The position numbers and the translations under genes were made by a program. Below the pieces are notes generated by a model that saw only the letters and a program-made list of their open reading frames with translations, did not search any database and had not been told where the DNA came from. Below, one piece after another: positions 43,921-56,291 of a DNA stretch of 64,000 bases. The DNA is from Yersinia ruckeri ATCC 29473 (GTDB taxonomy: Bacteria; Pseudomonadota; Gammaproteobacteria; Enterobacterales; Enterobacteriaceae). The stretch is taken from contig NZ_KN150747.1 in NCBI RefSeq assembly GCF_000754815.1, positions 1,395,908 through 1,459,907 of the forward strand, given 5' to 3'. Within the stretch, counting starts at the first letter, position 1. Every line of letters starts with the position of its first letter.

Positions 43921-43963
43921 TAGGTAACTTTAACTTTAATGATAATGGCTTCTTGCCATTTTA

Positions 43964-44007
43964 ATCGTGGTCAGCGCTGCTCCTCCAGGATACGCGCTGA
44001 CCACGAT
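43964..44007. repeat. 14-bp perfect inverted repeat between relA and mazG
   Basis: ATCGTGGTCAGCGC (43964-43977) and its exact complement (43994-44007) flank a 16-base loop. No T run follows on the plus strand. E. coli has mazEF at this position. It could be an RNA-stabilising or terminating hairpin or a copy of a dispersed palindromic element. Confidence 0.85.
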
Positions 44008-44064
44008 CCACAATCCAGCACTCGCTACGCTTTGATTATCCAAAATAAAAGTGAATAAATAACT

Positions 44065-44907
44065 ATGACCACCACTGAAAACACCCCAGCGTCCGCGGCT
44101 TTGGCCTTACAGCGCCTGTTGGATATCATGCGTACTTTGCGTGACCCTGAGAATGGCTGTCCATGGGATCGTAAACAGACTTTCGATACCATCGCACCCT
44201 ACACGCTAGAAGAAACTTACGAAGTGCTTGATGCGATTCAGCGGAAAGACTTTGACGATTTACGAGATGAACTCGGGGATTTACTGTTTCAAATCGTGTT
44301 TTACGCGCAAATGGGACAAGAACAGGGACGATTTGCCTTTGACGATATTTGTCACGCTGTCAGTGACAAGCTGGAACGTCGTCATCCTCATGTCTTCCCA
44401 CCATCTGGGCAATCGATGGCAGAAAGCGTGCCGGACAGCGCAGAAATCATTGCTGGTTGGGAACAGCGCAAAGCCGGTGAGCGAGCGGACAAAGCCCTGT
44501 ATTCTGCATTAGATGATATTCCCAATGCGCTGCCAGCCTTGATGAAGGCGCATAAAATTCAGAAGCGTTGTGCGGCAGTCGGCTTTGATTGGAATACGCT
44601 TGGCCCAGTGCTGGATAAAGTTTACGAAGAAATCGACGAAGTGATGTTCGAAGCGAAACAGGCTGTAGTGGACGAGGAAAAACTGGGCGAAGAAATCGGA
44701 GATTTACTGTTTGCTACGGTCAATTTATCCCGCCATTTGGGGCATAAAGCGGAAAATGCTCTACAGGCGGCAAATCGTAAATTCGAACGGCGTTTTCGTA
44801 AGGTAGAACAAATAGTTACAGCTTCTGGTCGCACAATGGAAACCGCTTCACTGGCTGAAATGGAAGCGGCCTGGCAGCAAGTTAAAAAGCAAGAAACTGA
44901 AATCTAA
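44065..44907 (+). CDS. mazG: Nucleoside triphosphate pyrophosphohydrolase MazG
   Basis: Hydrolyses NTPs to NMPs and pyrophosphate; linked to survival under starvation through ppGpp levels in E. coli. 280 residues, slightly longer than E. coli MazG (263). Two MazG helical repeats are visible: CPWDRKQTFDTIAPYTLEE with EExxE and DDLRDELGDL, then VDEEKLGEEIGDLLFATV. It follows relA but without mazEF between them. Confidence 0.96.
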   Translation: MTTTENTPASAALALQRLLDIMRTLRDPENGCPWDRKQTFDTIAPYTLEETYEVLDAIQRKDFDDLRDELGDLLFQIVFYAQMGQEQGRFAFDDICHAVSDKLERRHPHVFPPSGQSMAESVPDSAEIIAGWEQRKAGERADKALYSALDDIPNALPALMKAHKIQKRCAAVGFDWNTLGPVLDKVYEEIDEVMFEAKQAVVDEEKLGEEIGDLLFATVNLSRHLGHKAENALQAANRKFERRFRKVEQIVTASGRTMETASLAEMEAAWQQVKKQETEI

Positions 44908-45103
44908 GGTGTTTTAATTCATTTGAACGATGGTTGTTGAATTTTAATTACGTTAATATATTGAATTATAACGGATAGGAAGACGATGTTCAGCGCGCTT
45001 TATACCGGGAAAACCCGCTAAGGCGTTTAGATCATTTGTAGCGAAACCAAGGTTCGAGTATACTACTTTCCCGTCCTGGTACTTCCATCGTCTTTAAACC
45101 TAA

Positions 45104-46756
<1,653 letters not shown>

Positions 46757-46766
46757 AATATTTGAT

Positions 46767-48130
<1,364 letters not shown>

Positions 48131-48155
48131 TTTCTGAACCTGATATTTATTAAAG

Positions 48156-48180
48156 AACCCGCTTCGGCGGGTTTTTTTTT
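48156..48180 (+). terminator. eno terminator
   Basis: Stem AACCCGC / GCGGGTT closed by a TTCG tetraloop, then nine T. Confidence 0.95.
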
Positions 48181-48283
48181 GTTCTTTATCTGTATGGTTA
48201 GCCAAAATGAATTTTACCTGGTTTGGTGCCTACGGCAGAATCTGCGATAATTGGCGATTACCCGTTGCCAGATAGAGATACTG

Positions 48284-48955
48284 ATGCTGTACCCGATTAA
48301 TGAGATGTTCCAGACTTTGCAGGGTGAGGGTTTTTTCACCGGCGTTCCAGCGATATTCGTCCGTTTGCAAGGTTGCCCAGTAGGGTGCAGCTGGTGTGAC
48401 ACTAAGCATACCTGGGAGAAGAATGTCGATCGGGAAGTCGATGTGCAGCGAATTTTAGTGAAAACTGAAGAAAGCGATGCTTGGGGAAATGCCAGCGAAC
48501 AGCAATTATTAGCGATTTTTCGCCAGCAGGGTTACACGGCACGCCATGTAGTGATTACCGGTGGAGAACCTTGTATTTACGACTTGTCACCGTTAACTAC
48601 TTTGCTGGAGCAAGAAGGTTTCAGTTGCCAGATTGAAACCAGCGGCACTCACGAAGTCCACTGTTCGGCTACAACCTGGGTGACTGTCTCGCCAAAAGTA
48701 AATATGCGCGGCGGATTAACGGTGCTGGATCAGGCATTAATCCGGGCTGACGAAATAAAACATCCAGTCGGACGGATAAGAGACATTGAAGCGCTGGATA
48801 TATTGCTGGAAAGATTACATGACGATAAGGCGCGGATTATTGCATTACAGCCAATTAGTCAAAAAGAAGAGGCGACTCGGTTGTGCATCGAAACCTGTAT
48901 TGCCCGCAACTGGCGTTTATCCATGCAGACTCACAAATATCTGAATATAGCCTGA
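48284..48955 (+). CDS. queE: 7-carboxy-7-deazaguanine synthase
   Basis: Radical SAM enzyme of queuosine synthesis that contracts the ring of carboxytetrahydropterin, the product of QueD. 223 residues from MLYPINEMFQTLQGEG. The cluster cysteines are in GCPVGCSWCDT (CxxxCxxC). VVITGGEPC and the closing QTHKYLNIA match E. coli. The frame is open 11 codons upstream without homology. Convergent with queD. Confidence 0.97.
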   Translation: MLYPINEMFQTLQGEGFFTGVPAIFVRLQGCPVGCSWCDTKHTWEKNVDREVDVQRILVKTEESDAWGNASEQQLLAIFRQQGYTARHVVITGGEPCIYDLSPLTTLLEQEGFSCQIETSGTHEVHCSATTWVTVSPKVNMRGGLTVLDQALIRADEIKHPVGRIRDIEALDILLERLHDDKARIIALQPISQKEEATRLCIETCIARNWRLSMQTHKYLNIA

Positions 48956-48967
48956 TATTGGTAGGCA

Positions 48968-48995
48968 CAGGGCTGAATGATGCTCTCCAGCCCTG
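48968..48995. terminator. Hairpin between queE and queD
   Basis: Eight-bp stem CAGGGCTG / CAGCCCTG with a 12-base loop between convergent genes. No clear T run. Confidence 0.5.
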
Positions 48996-49011
48996 ACCTT
49001 ACCTTGCCATA

Positions 49012-49374
49012 TTAACCGCGATAAATGCAGCCTGCCGAGCAGGTTTCTTTTACCATTACTGCACTTAGCTCCGGCAATTGTGGTTTTAGCTGCTGCCAAA
49101 TCCAGGCTGCCAATACTTCACTGGTTGGATTCTCCAAACCAGCAATATCGTTCAGATAATGGTGATCCAGACGATCCCAAATAGGCTGAAAGGCCGCTTT
49201 CAGCTCGGCGAAGTCCATCACCCAACCGCTATGAGCATCGACTTCACCAGTTACTTCCAAGCGAACCATAAATGAATGGCCGTGTAATCGACCACATTTG
49301 TGGCCTTCCGCGACATTCGGTAACCGATGTGCAGCTTCAAACTGAAAATCTTTAAACAAAGTGGTGCTCATCAT
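49012..49374 (-). CDS. queD: 6-carboxy-5,6,7,8-tetrahydropterin synthase
   Basis: Converts dihydroneopterin triphosphate to carboxytetrahydropterin for queuosine. 120 residues. Zinc histidines are in AAHRL and RLHGHSF; the catalytic Cys is in [10 protein letters not shown]. The DFAELK and LDHHYLND motifs are typical. Next to queE but on the other strand. Confidence 0.97.
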   Translation of the reverse strand: MMSTTLFKDFQFEAAHRLPNVAEGHKCGRLHGHSFMVRLEVTGEVDAHSGWVMDFAELKAAFQPIWDRLDHHYLNDIAGLENPTSEVLAAWIWQQLKPQLPELSAVMVKETCSAGCIYRG

Positions 49375-49729
49375 TCAGGCCTTTTTGACTCAAAAACCGC
49401 CGCATAGTACCGGAAACTGGCCGCGCAAGCTATGTTTGCCGTCATCGTCGGACAGGAATTCTGCATCGGCTATCCACTATGTTTTTGATTTTCCCTCCCC
49501 AGTCAGCCATTTTTTCGGATAATTGGGGACGGATAAATTTTCCCATCAGTTGAACAGTTTAATTCGTATCCCATAGCGGAAAAACTGCTTAGTTGTTTTG
49601 GTTATTAATTATTTCTATCGCTTCTTTAAGGGTTACCATCCAGATGGTTAACCTTACAAACATAAAGATTTAGTTGCCGAAAAAATATCGGACTGACATT
49701 GGCTAAAGCACAAGGGAATTCGTACTGCG
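49375..49729 (+). promoter_or_regulatory. Upstream region of cysJIH
   Basis: About 355 AT-rich bases between divergent queD and cysJ with no gene. An imperfect inverted repeat lies at 49628-49655 (arms AAGGGTTACCAT and ATGGTTAACCTT). In E. coli CysB activates this promoter; CysB sites are too degenerate to place from sequence alone. Confidence 0.5.
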
Positions 49730-51532
49730 ATGACGACTCAGGCTCCTCCAACTTCATTACTCCCGCTTTCGCCGGAGCAACTTGCGCGCTTGCAAGCGAC
49801 AATCGGTGAGTTTTCACCGACACAACTGGCCTGGCTGTCTGGTTATTTCTGGGGCAGGGCTAATCAACAACCCGAAACGGCAACGCCAGCCGTTGCTGCG
49901 CCGGAAGCATTGACCATCACCGTAATTTCAGCCTCGCAGACCGGTAATGCTCGTCGTCTGGCGGAACAGCTACGTGATGATTTATTGGTGGCAAAGCTCA
50001 ATGTCAATCTGGTGAATGCCGGTGATTACAAATTCAAGCAAATTGCGCAAGAACGGCTATTAATCATTATCGCCTCAACCCAGGGCGAGGGGGATCCAGC
50101 AGAAGAAGCGGTAGCGCTGTATAAATTCCTGTTCTCTAAAAAAGCCCCCACGTTGCCTGAAACCGCATTTGCGGTATTGGGTCTGGGCGATAGCTCCTAT
50201 GAGTATTTCTGTCAGGCTGGGAAGGATTTCGATACTCGCTTGGCCGAGCTGGGTGCCGAGCGTTTGCTGGAGCGTATCGATGCTGATGTTGAATACCAAG
50301 CACCGGCTAGCCAATGGCGGCAGCAGGTCGTTGCCCTTCTGCAAGCTCGAGTGCCAGTGCAGTCAGCCAGCGCTGTGGCACAAACGCTAAGCGGTACGCT
50401 TGATGAGATCACCAGCAGCCCCTATAGCAAAGGCACACCGTTAACGGCACAGTTGGCGCTTAACCAGAAAATTACCGGTCGCTATTCAGAAAAAGATGTT
50501 CGTCATATTGAGATCGATCTCGCTGATTCCGGTTTGCGTTACCAACCGGGGGACGCGTTGGGAGTATGGTATGAAAATGATCCGGTATTGGTCGATGAGT
50601 TGCTGGGCTTATTGTGGTTGAAAGGTGATGAGCCGGTAACCGTTGATGGCAAGACGCTCCTATTGGCGCAGGCATTGTGTAGGCACTTTGAATTGACGCA
50701 AAATACCGCAATAATTGTGGATAAATACGCGGCACTGTCCCGTGATGAAAAACTGATTGCCTTACTGGCAGATAAAACCGAATTACAGTATTACGCTCAT
50801 AACACGCCGATCGTTGATATGGTGCGTCAGGCACCGGCGGACTTGAATGCCGATCAACTGATTACCTTGTTACGTCCACTTGCCCCTCGTTTGTATTCAA
50901 TTGCCTCGTCTCAAGCGGAGAATGAAACAGAAGTGCATATCACCGTTGGTATCGTGCGTTACGATATTGATGGACGCCCACGGAGCGGCGGAGCCTCTGG
51001 ATTCCTTGCCGATCGTTTGGACATTGACGGTGATGTCCGCGTGTTTATCGAGCATAACGATAATTTTCGTCTGCCAGCCAGCCCTGAGACTCCAGTAATA
51101 ATGATTGGCCCAGGCACGGGTATTGCGCCATTTCGCGCCTTTATGCAACAGCGTGATGCCGAAGGTGCTACGGGTGAAAACTGGTTGTTCTTTGGCAATC
51201 CGCATTTTACTGATGATTTTCTGTATCAGGTTGAATGGCAGCGTTATGTCAAAGAAGGCCTGCTAACGCATATCGATCTGGCTTGGTCGCGGGATCAGCC
51301 ACAAAAAATATATGTGCAAGACAAACTGCGCGAGAAAGGTGCGGAGGTGTGGCGCTGGATTCAACAAGGTGCCCATATTTACGTCTGTGGTGATGCAAAT
51401 CGTATGGCTAAAGATGTGGAAAAAGCGTTACTGGATGTGGTGGCTGAGCACGGTGGGATGGATGCCGAGCAAGCTGACGAATTTTTAAGTGAGCTGCGCT
51501 TTGCGCGCCGTTATCAGCGAGATGTGTACTGA
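49730..51532 (+). CDS. cysJ: Sulphite reductase flavoprotein alpha subunit
   Basis: Passes electrons from NADPH through FAD and FMN to CysI. 600 residues: a flavodoxin domain at about 63-200 ([33 protein letters not shown]), then a ferredoxin reductase-like FAD/NADPH half with [34 protein letters not shown] and the terminal Tyr. Its TGA overlaps the cysI ATG by one base. Confidence 0.98.
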   Translation: MTTQAPPTSLLPLSPEQLARLQATIGEFSPTQLAWLSGYFWGRANQQPETATPAVAAPEALTITVISASQTGNARRLAEQLRDDLLVAKLNVNLVNAGDYKFKQIAQERLLIIIASTQGEGDPAEEAVALYKFLFSKKAPTLPETAFAVLGLGDSSYEYFCQAGKDFDTRLAELGAERLLERIDADVEYQAPASQWRQQVVALLQARVPVQSASAVAQTLSGTLDEITSSPYSKGTPLTAQLALNQKITGRYSEKDVRHIEIDLADSGLRYQPGDALGVWYENDPVLVDELLGLLWLKGDEPVTVDGKTLLLAQALCRHFELTQNTAIIVDKYAALSRDEKLIALLADKTELQYYAHNTPIVDMVRQAPADLNADQLITLLRPLAPRLYSIASSQAENETEVHITVGIVRYDIDGRPRSGGASGFLADRLDIDGDVRVFIEHNDNFRLPASPETPVIMIGPGTGIAPFRAFMQQRDAEGATGENWLFFGNPHFTDDFLYQVEWQRYVKEGLLTHIDLAWSRDQPQKIYVQDKLREKGAEVWRWIQQGAHIYVCGDANRMAKDVEKALLDVVAEHGGMDAEQADEFLSELRFARRYQRDVY

Positions 51533-53247
51533 TGAATGATAAACACCCTGGACCACGGGTAGTGATGGGTAAATTGTCTGACGGCGAACGGATGAAGTCG
51601 CAAAGCAATTACCTGAGAGGCACGATTACCGAAGACTTGAATAACGGTCTGACTGGCGGTTTTACCGGTGATAACTTTCTGTTGATTCGGTTTCACGGAA
51701 TGTATCAGCAGGATGACCGCGATATTCGTGCCGAGCGGGCCGAGCAAAAGCTGGAGCCACGCCATGCCATGATGCTGCGCTGCCGTTTACCCGGCGGGAT
51801 TATTACGCCACAACAGTGGCTAGGCATTGATAAATTTGCTGCGGATAACACCCTGTACGGTAGCATCCGTATTACCAATCGTCAGACTTTCCAGTTCCAC
51901 GGTATTCTGAAAGATAAGGTAAAACCTGCTCATCAGTTATTGAATCAACTGGGGCTGGACGCGCTGGCGACCGCTAACGATGTTAATCGTAACGTGCTTT
52001 GTACGTCTAACCCGGTGGAGTCCGAACTGCATCAGGAAGCCTACGAGTGGGCGAAAAAGATTTCCGAGCATTTGCTGCCCCGCACTCGTGCCTATGCGGA
52101 AATCTGGCTGGATGCGGAAAAAGTGGCGACAACCGATGAAGAGCCGATTCTGGGGGCGACATATTTACCCCGTAAATTTAAAACCACTGTAGTTATTCCT
52201 CCACAAAATGATGTGGATCTGCACGCTAATGATTTGAACTTTGTGGCTGTGGCTGATAAAGGTAAATTAGTTGGTTTTAACGTATTGGTGGGTGGCGGTT
52301 TATCCATTGCTCACGGTGATAAAAATACTTATCCGCGTCAAGCCAGCGAATTTGGTTTCATTCCGTTGTCTCACACCTTGGCGGTGGCTGAAGCCGTCGT
52401 CACGACTCAACGTGATTGGGGCAATCGTACGGATCGTAAAAATGCCAAAACCAAGTATACGTTGGAGCGCGTTGGTGTAGAGGTGTTTAAAGCAGAAGTC
52501 GAGAAACGCGCGGGTATCAGCTTTACTGCGGTTAAACCCTATCAATTTACAGGGCGTGGTGATCGTATCGGCTGGGTAAAAGGGATAGATAAAAAATGGC
52601 ATTTGACGTTATTTATCGAAAATGGTCGTCTGTTGGATTATCCCGATCGCAGCCTGAAAACTGGCGTGGCAGAAATTGCTAAAATTCATCAGGGTGATTT
52701 CCGTCTAACCGCCAATCAGAATCTGATTGTGGCAGGCATAGCGGAAAAAGATAAAGATCGCATCGAAGCATTAGCCCGCCAGCATGGTTTGATCGATGGC
52801 AGCGTGAGTCGCCAACGTGAGAATTCAATGGCTTGCGTCTCTTTCCCCACTTGTCCGTTGGCGATGGCGGAGGCGGAGCGTTTTCTGCCAGAGTTTGTTA
52901 CTCAGATTGACCGTATTCTGCAAAAGCACCATTTAGCCGACGAACATATTGTTATGCGCATCACTGGCTGTCCGAACGGCTGTGGTCGTGCATTGCTGGC
53001 AGAAATGGGATTGGTGGGCAAAGCCGTTGGACGTTATAACCTGCATTTGGGCGGTAACCGCCAAGGCACGCGGATCCCACGGATGTATCGTGAGAATATT
53101 ACCGCTGATGAAATTTTGGCGATTACCGATGAATTGGTCGGACGTTGGGCTAAAGAGCGTCATATTGATGAAGGTTTTGGTGACTTTGTTATCCGCGCTG
53201 GAATTGTAAAACCGGTGATTGATTCAGCCCGCGACTTTTATGAATGA
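51532..53247 (+). CDS. cysI: Sulphite reductase hemoprotein beta subunit
   Basis: Reduces sulphite to sulphide at a sirohaem-[4Fe-4S] centre. 571 residues. Cluster cysteines lie in [14 protein letters not shown] and [14 protein letters not shown], the standard CxxxxxC and CxxxC pairs. Two nitrite/sulphite reductase ferredoxin-like repeats are present. The sirohaem comes from CysG (56292-57710). Second gene of cysJIH. Confidence 0.98.
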   Translation: MNDKHPGPRVVMGKLSDGERMKSQSNYLRGTITEDLNNGLTGGFTGDNFLLIRFHGMYQQDDRDIRAERAEQKLEPRHAMMLRCRLPGGIITPQQWLGIDKFAADNTLYGSIRITNRQTFQFHGILKDKVKPAHQLLNQLGLDALATANDVNRNVLCTSNPVESELHQEAYEWAKKISEHLLPRTRAYAEIWLDAEKVATTDEEPILGATYLPRKFKTTVVIPPQNDVDLHANDLNFVAVADKGKLVGFNVLVGGGLSIAHGDKNTYPRQASEFGFIPLSHTLAVAEAVVTTQRDWGNRTDRKNAKTKYTLERVGVEVFKAEVEKRAGISFTAVKPYQFTGRGDRIGWVKGIDKKWHLTLFIENGRLLDYPDRSLKTGVAEIAKIHQGDFRLTANQNLIVAGIAEKDKDRIEALARQHGLIDGSVSRQRENSMACVSFPTCPLAMAEAERFLPEFVTQIDRILQKHHLADEHIVMRITGCPNGCGRALLAEMGLVGKAVGRYNLHLGGNRQGTRIPRMYRENITADEILAITDELVGRWAKERHIDEGFGDFVIRAGIVKPVIDSARDFYE

Positions 53248-53258
53248 CAGGAGATAAT

Positions 53259-53993
53259 GTGAACACATTTAATCTCAATGAATTAAATGCGTTACCGAAA
53301 GCAGAACAGGCGGCAGTGCTGGCGTTGGTTAATGACCAGTTAGCGCTATTATCCGCGCAGAGTCGGGTGCAATGGGCGCTGGAAAACTTGCCGGGCGAAT
53401 TTGTGCTCTCTTCAAGCTTTGGTATTCAGGCTGCAGTATGCCTGCATTTGGTGACCCGTCAGCGGCCTGATATTCCGGTCATTTTGACGGATACCGGCTA
53501 TTTGTTCCCTGAAACTTATCAGTTTATTGATGATCTGACTGAGAAATTGCACCTGAACCTACAAGTGTTTCGCGCTGCGCACAGCCCCGCTTGGCAGGAG
53601 GCTCGCTACGGTAAACTGTGGGAGCAGGGGGTAGAAGGGATTGAACGTTACAATGAACTCAATAAAGTGGAGCCGATGAGTCGCGCGCTGGAAACGCTTG
53701 GTGCACAGACCTGGTTTGCTGGCCTGCGCCGTGAGCAATCGGGTAGCCGGGCAAACCTGCCAGTATTAGCCGTACAGCGCGGAGTGTTCAAGGTATTGCC
53801 GATCATTGATTGGGATAACCGGCAGGTCTACCAATACCTGACTGAACACGGCCTGCATTACCATCCATTGTGGGACCAAGGGTATCTATCCGTTGGTGAT
53901 ACCCATACCACTCGAAAATGGGAACCGGGTATGAGCGAAGAAGAAACGCGCTTTTTCGGCCTAAAACGAGAGTGCGGATTGCACGAAGGTTAA
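53259..53993 (+). CDS. cysH: Phosphoadenosine phosphosulphate reductase
   Basis: Reduces PAPS to sulphite with thioredoxin. The preferred start is GTG at 53259, six bases after ACAGGAG, giving 244 residues, the E. coli length, and an N-terminus ([12 protein letters not shown]) that aligns. An upstream ATG at 53244, overlapping cysI, is in frame and would add five residues. Motifs: [32 protein letters not shown] and the C-terminal catalytic ECGLHEG. No iron-sulphur cysteine pairs, as expected for the PAPS type. Confidence 0.97.
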   Translation: MNTFNLNELNALPKAEQAAVLALVNDQLALLSAQSRVQWALENLPGEFVLSSSFGIQAAVCLHLVTRQRPDIPVILTDTGYLFPETYQFIDDLTEKLHLNLQVFRAAHSPAWQEARYGKLWEQGVEGIERYNELNKVEPMSRALETLGAQTWFAGLRREQSGSRANLPVLAVQRGVFKVLPIIDWDNRQVYQYLTEHGLHYHPLWDQGYLSVGDTHTTRKWEPGMSEEETRFFGLKRECGLHEG

Positions 53994-54053
53994 GGTACGT
54001 GGTTGATACGATTTCTCAGAGAGTTAGCGGGTTATTAATCGGGAATCGGGTTA

Positions 54054-54079
54054 CACGAGGGCAGCTGCCGTCCCTCGTG
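54054..54079 (+). terminator. cysJIH terminator
   Basis: Eight-bp stem CACGAGGG / CCCTCGTG about 60 bp after cysH, with a 10-base loop and a short GTTTA tail. Confidence 0.6.
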
Positions 54080-54123
54080 GTGAGTTTACAATAACCTGAT
54101 AGCACAGACGGTTTTTTACATCG

Positions 54124-54531
54124 CTAACTCACGATTTTGTCTCTTGCCAGTTCGGCTAAAAATTGGCTGCGATTTTTATACGCCGGGTGTGAAGCAATAA
54201 ATTTATCGATGGCAGTGAGCAAGTTTTGTGACATCGTCAGATTGAATTTTACCGCTTTTCTTTCGTATCGGGTCGGATCGATGTCGACAAACCCCAATAT
54301 CCCGCCTTCCTCTTTTAAACGTGGGTCGCCAATATAGCGCTGCGGATCTCTGGGTGGAGTGGGTAACGGAAAGCCTTCATCCATCAGCGTTTCGATATGC
54401 ACCGCGAAAGCCTCTTCGGCATTTTTGCTGATATCGGCAAAGGTATTACCGGCGAAAAAACAGCCTTCAATATCGGGAAAGTAGCCATCGAATCCTTCGG
54501 TGCTACTGAAAATAAAAATTGGGTAGATCAT
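54124..54531 (-). CDS. hicB: HicB family antitoxin
   Basis: Antitoxin of a type II module; 135 residues. Residues 1-75 form the degraded RNase H-like HicB fold (IFSSTEGFDGYFPDIEGC, then AEEAFAVHIETLMDEG), which masks the toxin. Residues 90-135 look like a ribbon-helix-helix DNA-binding domain (KAVKFNLTMSQNLLTAIDKFI, then NRSQFLAELARDKI), which would repress the operon. It follows hicA by 29 bp, with GGGGG before ATG. Its length and RHH type resemble the HicB3 antitoxin described in Yersinia pestis. The gene is intact although its partner is not. Confidence 0.9.
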   Translation of the reverse strand: MIYPIFIFSSTEGFDGYFPDIEGCFFAGNTFADISKNAEEAFAVHIETLMDEGFPLPTPPRDPQRYIGDPRLKEEGGILGFVDIDPTRYERKAVKFNLTMSQNLLTAIDKFIASHPAYKNRSQFLAELARDKIVS

Positions 54532-54560
54532 AGTAACCCCCTAACGTATTTTAGCGTTGG

Positions 54561-54760
54561 TTAACTCAGTGTAATCCCAGAGATTCGCTGAATTTGCTTC
54601 AGCAAGCCTTTGGAAATATCTTTACGCGGATGAGGGAGCGTGATGATTTTAGGTACTCCGGGCCGGATCATGGTGATATGGCTGCCACCATTGTTTTTTT
54701 TCCGCCTCTGATTTGCCAACCCGCATCCTGCAACTTTTTCATTAATTTTCCACTGTCCAT
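54561..54760 (-). pseudogene. hicA: hicA toxin gene, frameshifted at an A8 tract
   Basis: ATG at 54760-54758 with AGGAGACCAC upstream opens a frame beginning MDSGKLMKKLQDAGWQI, the HicA dsRBD-like start. At a run of eight A (minus strand; 54701-54694) the frame is lost: as written, translation stops at 54668 after 30 residues. The rest of HicA is in the next frame, with GGSHITMIRPG, LPHPRKDISKGLLKQI and a stop at 54561. One extra A would restore a 66-residue HicA with the catalytic His at position 28. The total span of 200 bases is one short of a whole number of codons. Possible readings are a true inactivating deletion, phase variation, polymerase slippage or a sequencing error. Confidence 0.85.
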
Positions 54761-54784
54761 GTGGTCTCCTGAGTGAGTTGCTGG

Positions 54785-54839
54785 TGGTTATTATACCCAC
54801 CATTAATGTCCCGTCAATAAGCTATGGGTATGATACCCA
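54785..54839 (-). promoter_or_regulatory. hicAB promoter with two operator palindromes
   Basis: A near-perfect sigma-70 promoter reads toward hicA: TTGACG (54817-54812), 16 bp, TATAAT (54795-54790). A perfect 15-bp palindrome TGGGTATGATACCCA lies at 54825-54839, just upstream of the -35. A second copy with 13 of 15 matches (54785-54799) covers the -10. Their centres are 40 bp apart, close to four helical turns. This fits autorepression by the RHH domain of HicB. Confidence 0.8.
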
Positions 54840-54864
54840 CTGCGATTTATACGTGAAAAGAACG

Positions 54865-54890
54865 AAAAAGGGCGATCATAGTGATCGCCC
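54865..54890 (-). terminator. iap terminator
   Basis: Stem GGGCGATCA / TGATCGCCC with a three-base loop, then TTTTT on the minus strand. It separates iap from the hicAB promoter. Confidence 0.85.
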
Positions 54891-54947
54891 ATCGCTGTAT
54901 TTACGGGGTTTTTTATCAATACTGCGTGCGGTCTCGCAGGTGAAGCA

Positions 54948-55991
54948 TTATTTTTCCGCCTGAGCCAATTTTTCTACCAAGGGTAATAAAATCTTCACGC
55001 TATCCCGTGAACGTTTGCTGATCCTGCCGGGCAAGTGGCGGTCGAGATAATTCAGGTTATCCCACTGACTTTGGTGGCGGCTTTCCCCTTGTGGGAAGTG
55101 TGGACTGATCGCCCGTTGCTGACAGCCATCTTTTTTACCTAATTGATAATTAGTGGCTTCAACGGAAAGCACCGCAATACCAGCTTTATCAAAGGCATCC
55201 TGATCGGCGCGACAAGTCGTTTCCGGTGTCTTGGTTGGGCGAGTCATCGCGGGAATACCCGCTTGGCGCGCCAACTTCAACGCCAGATCGCGGCTTTGAG
55301 TGGCGAGGCCTTTGCTATCATGCTGGCCGGGATTGAAATACAAACGATCGCCAGTGATCAGGCTATCCAGATTGATCACCAACAGCGTATTCTGTTTTTC
55401 TTCGGCACTCATACGTTTCAGGTAATTGTCGCTGCCCTGTGCGCCGACATCTTCTGCACTTAATGCGACAAAGCGCAAGCTGTAACGAGTCGGAATATCT
55501 TTCAGCCGTTCAGCCAGCTCCAGCATGACCCCAACGCCCGAGGCGTTATCATCGACACCTTGCAGTGTCAAACCACCGAGGTTCTTGTCCAAATCCAAAT
55601 CGCTGTGCGGCGTATAAGTATCGAAATGAGCCATGATCACCACTTGCTGTGGCTCATTGCCGCTACGTGCGGCGATCACCGAGGTGGCGCTGAGGGTTCG
55701 CCAACTCTGCTTACCATTTTTGCTGGTATACAAGTAGCGAGTGTTAAAGCCGCGCTGGTTACTTTGATAGCCCATTTGCTCAAAACGTTGATTGATGTAA
55801 TCGGCGGCGAGTAATTCAGCAGGGCTGCCAGCCATACGCCCGGGGAAGTAGGTAGCGATATGGCGAATCTGTTGTTCCGCAATACTCCCCAAGGGAGCAT
55901 TTTTAACCGTAGAGGCCGCCGCGTGCAGTGGGTATACGGTGCTACAACAAAGAGTAAAAAGCGCCAGCTTTAGGTGAAGGCGGGAAAACAT
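54948..55991 (-). CDS. iap: Aminopeptidase Iap (M28 family, alkaline phosphatase isozyme conversion)
   Basis: Exported zinc aminopeptidase; in E. coli it removes N-terminal arginine from alkaline phosphatase. 347 residues with a signal peptide (cleavage near HAA-AS). M28 metal and catalytic residues are visible in MAHFDTY, GVDDNASGVGVMLELAE, LSAEDVGAQGSDNY and VINLDSL. In E. coli K-12 the iap gene borders the CRISPR array; here its downstream side carries hicAB and no array. Confidence 0.93.
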   Translation of the reverse strand: MFSRLHLKLALFTLCCSTVYPLHAAASTVKNAPLGSIAEQQIRHIATYFPGRMAGSPAELLAADYINQRFEQMGYQSNQRGFNTRYLYTSKNGKQSWRTLSATSVIAARSGNEPQQVVIMAHFDTYTPHSDLDLDKNLGGLTLQGVDDNASGVGVMLELAERLKDIPTRYSLRFVALSAEDVGAQGSDNYLKRMSAEEKQNTLLVINLDSLITGDRLYFNPGQHDSKGLATQSRDLALKLARQAGIPAMTRPTKTPETTCRADQDAFDKAGIAVLSVEATNYQLGKKDGCQQRAISPHFPQGESRHQSQWDNLNYLDRHLPGRISKRSRDSVKILLPLVEKLAQAEK

Positions 55992-56291
55992 ACCGAAATA
56001 TCCTTTTTATATTGTCATGTTGGTGCAAATGGGTATGGGCAACGCTGCTCTTTCCGTGGCTTAGTATGAGACCGGCAGCGCAATTAGACAATTTCCACCG
56101 CTCCTAATTATCATTATTTTTTATGTCTTAACAATTAAGATTTTATTGGAGAATGATTATCTTCGCCTCTGCGAGGCTGACAGCATCGGCTTTATATCAT
56201 TACGGAACTTGTAATTACTTTTCGTCATTTCATAAGGTCATAGCCGCCCCCTATAGTCACCTTACGCTTTATCATGAAATCGAAGGCTGCT

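Noticed and set aside
53994-54947. CRISPR array or cas genes between cysH and iap
   Set aside because: No regularly spaced repeats and no cas-like frames; the interval is accounted for by hicAB, its promoter and two terminators.
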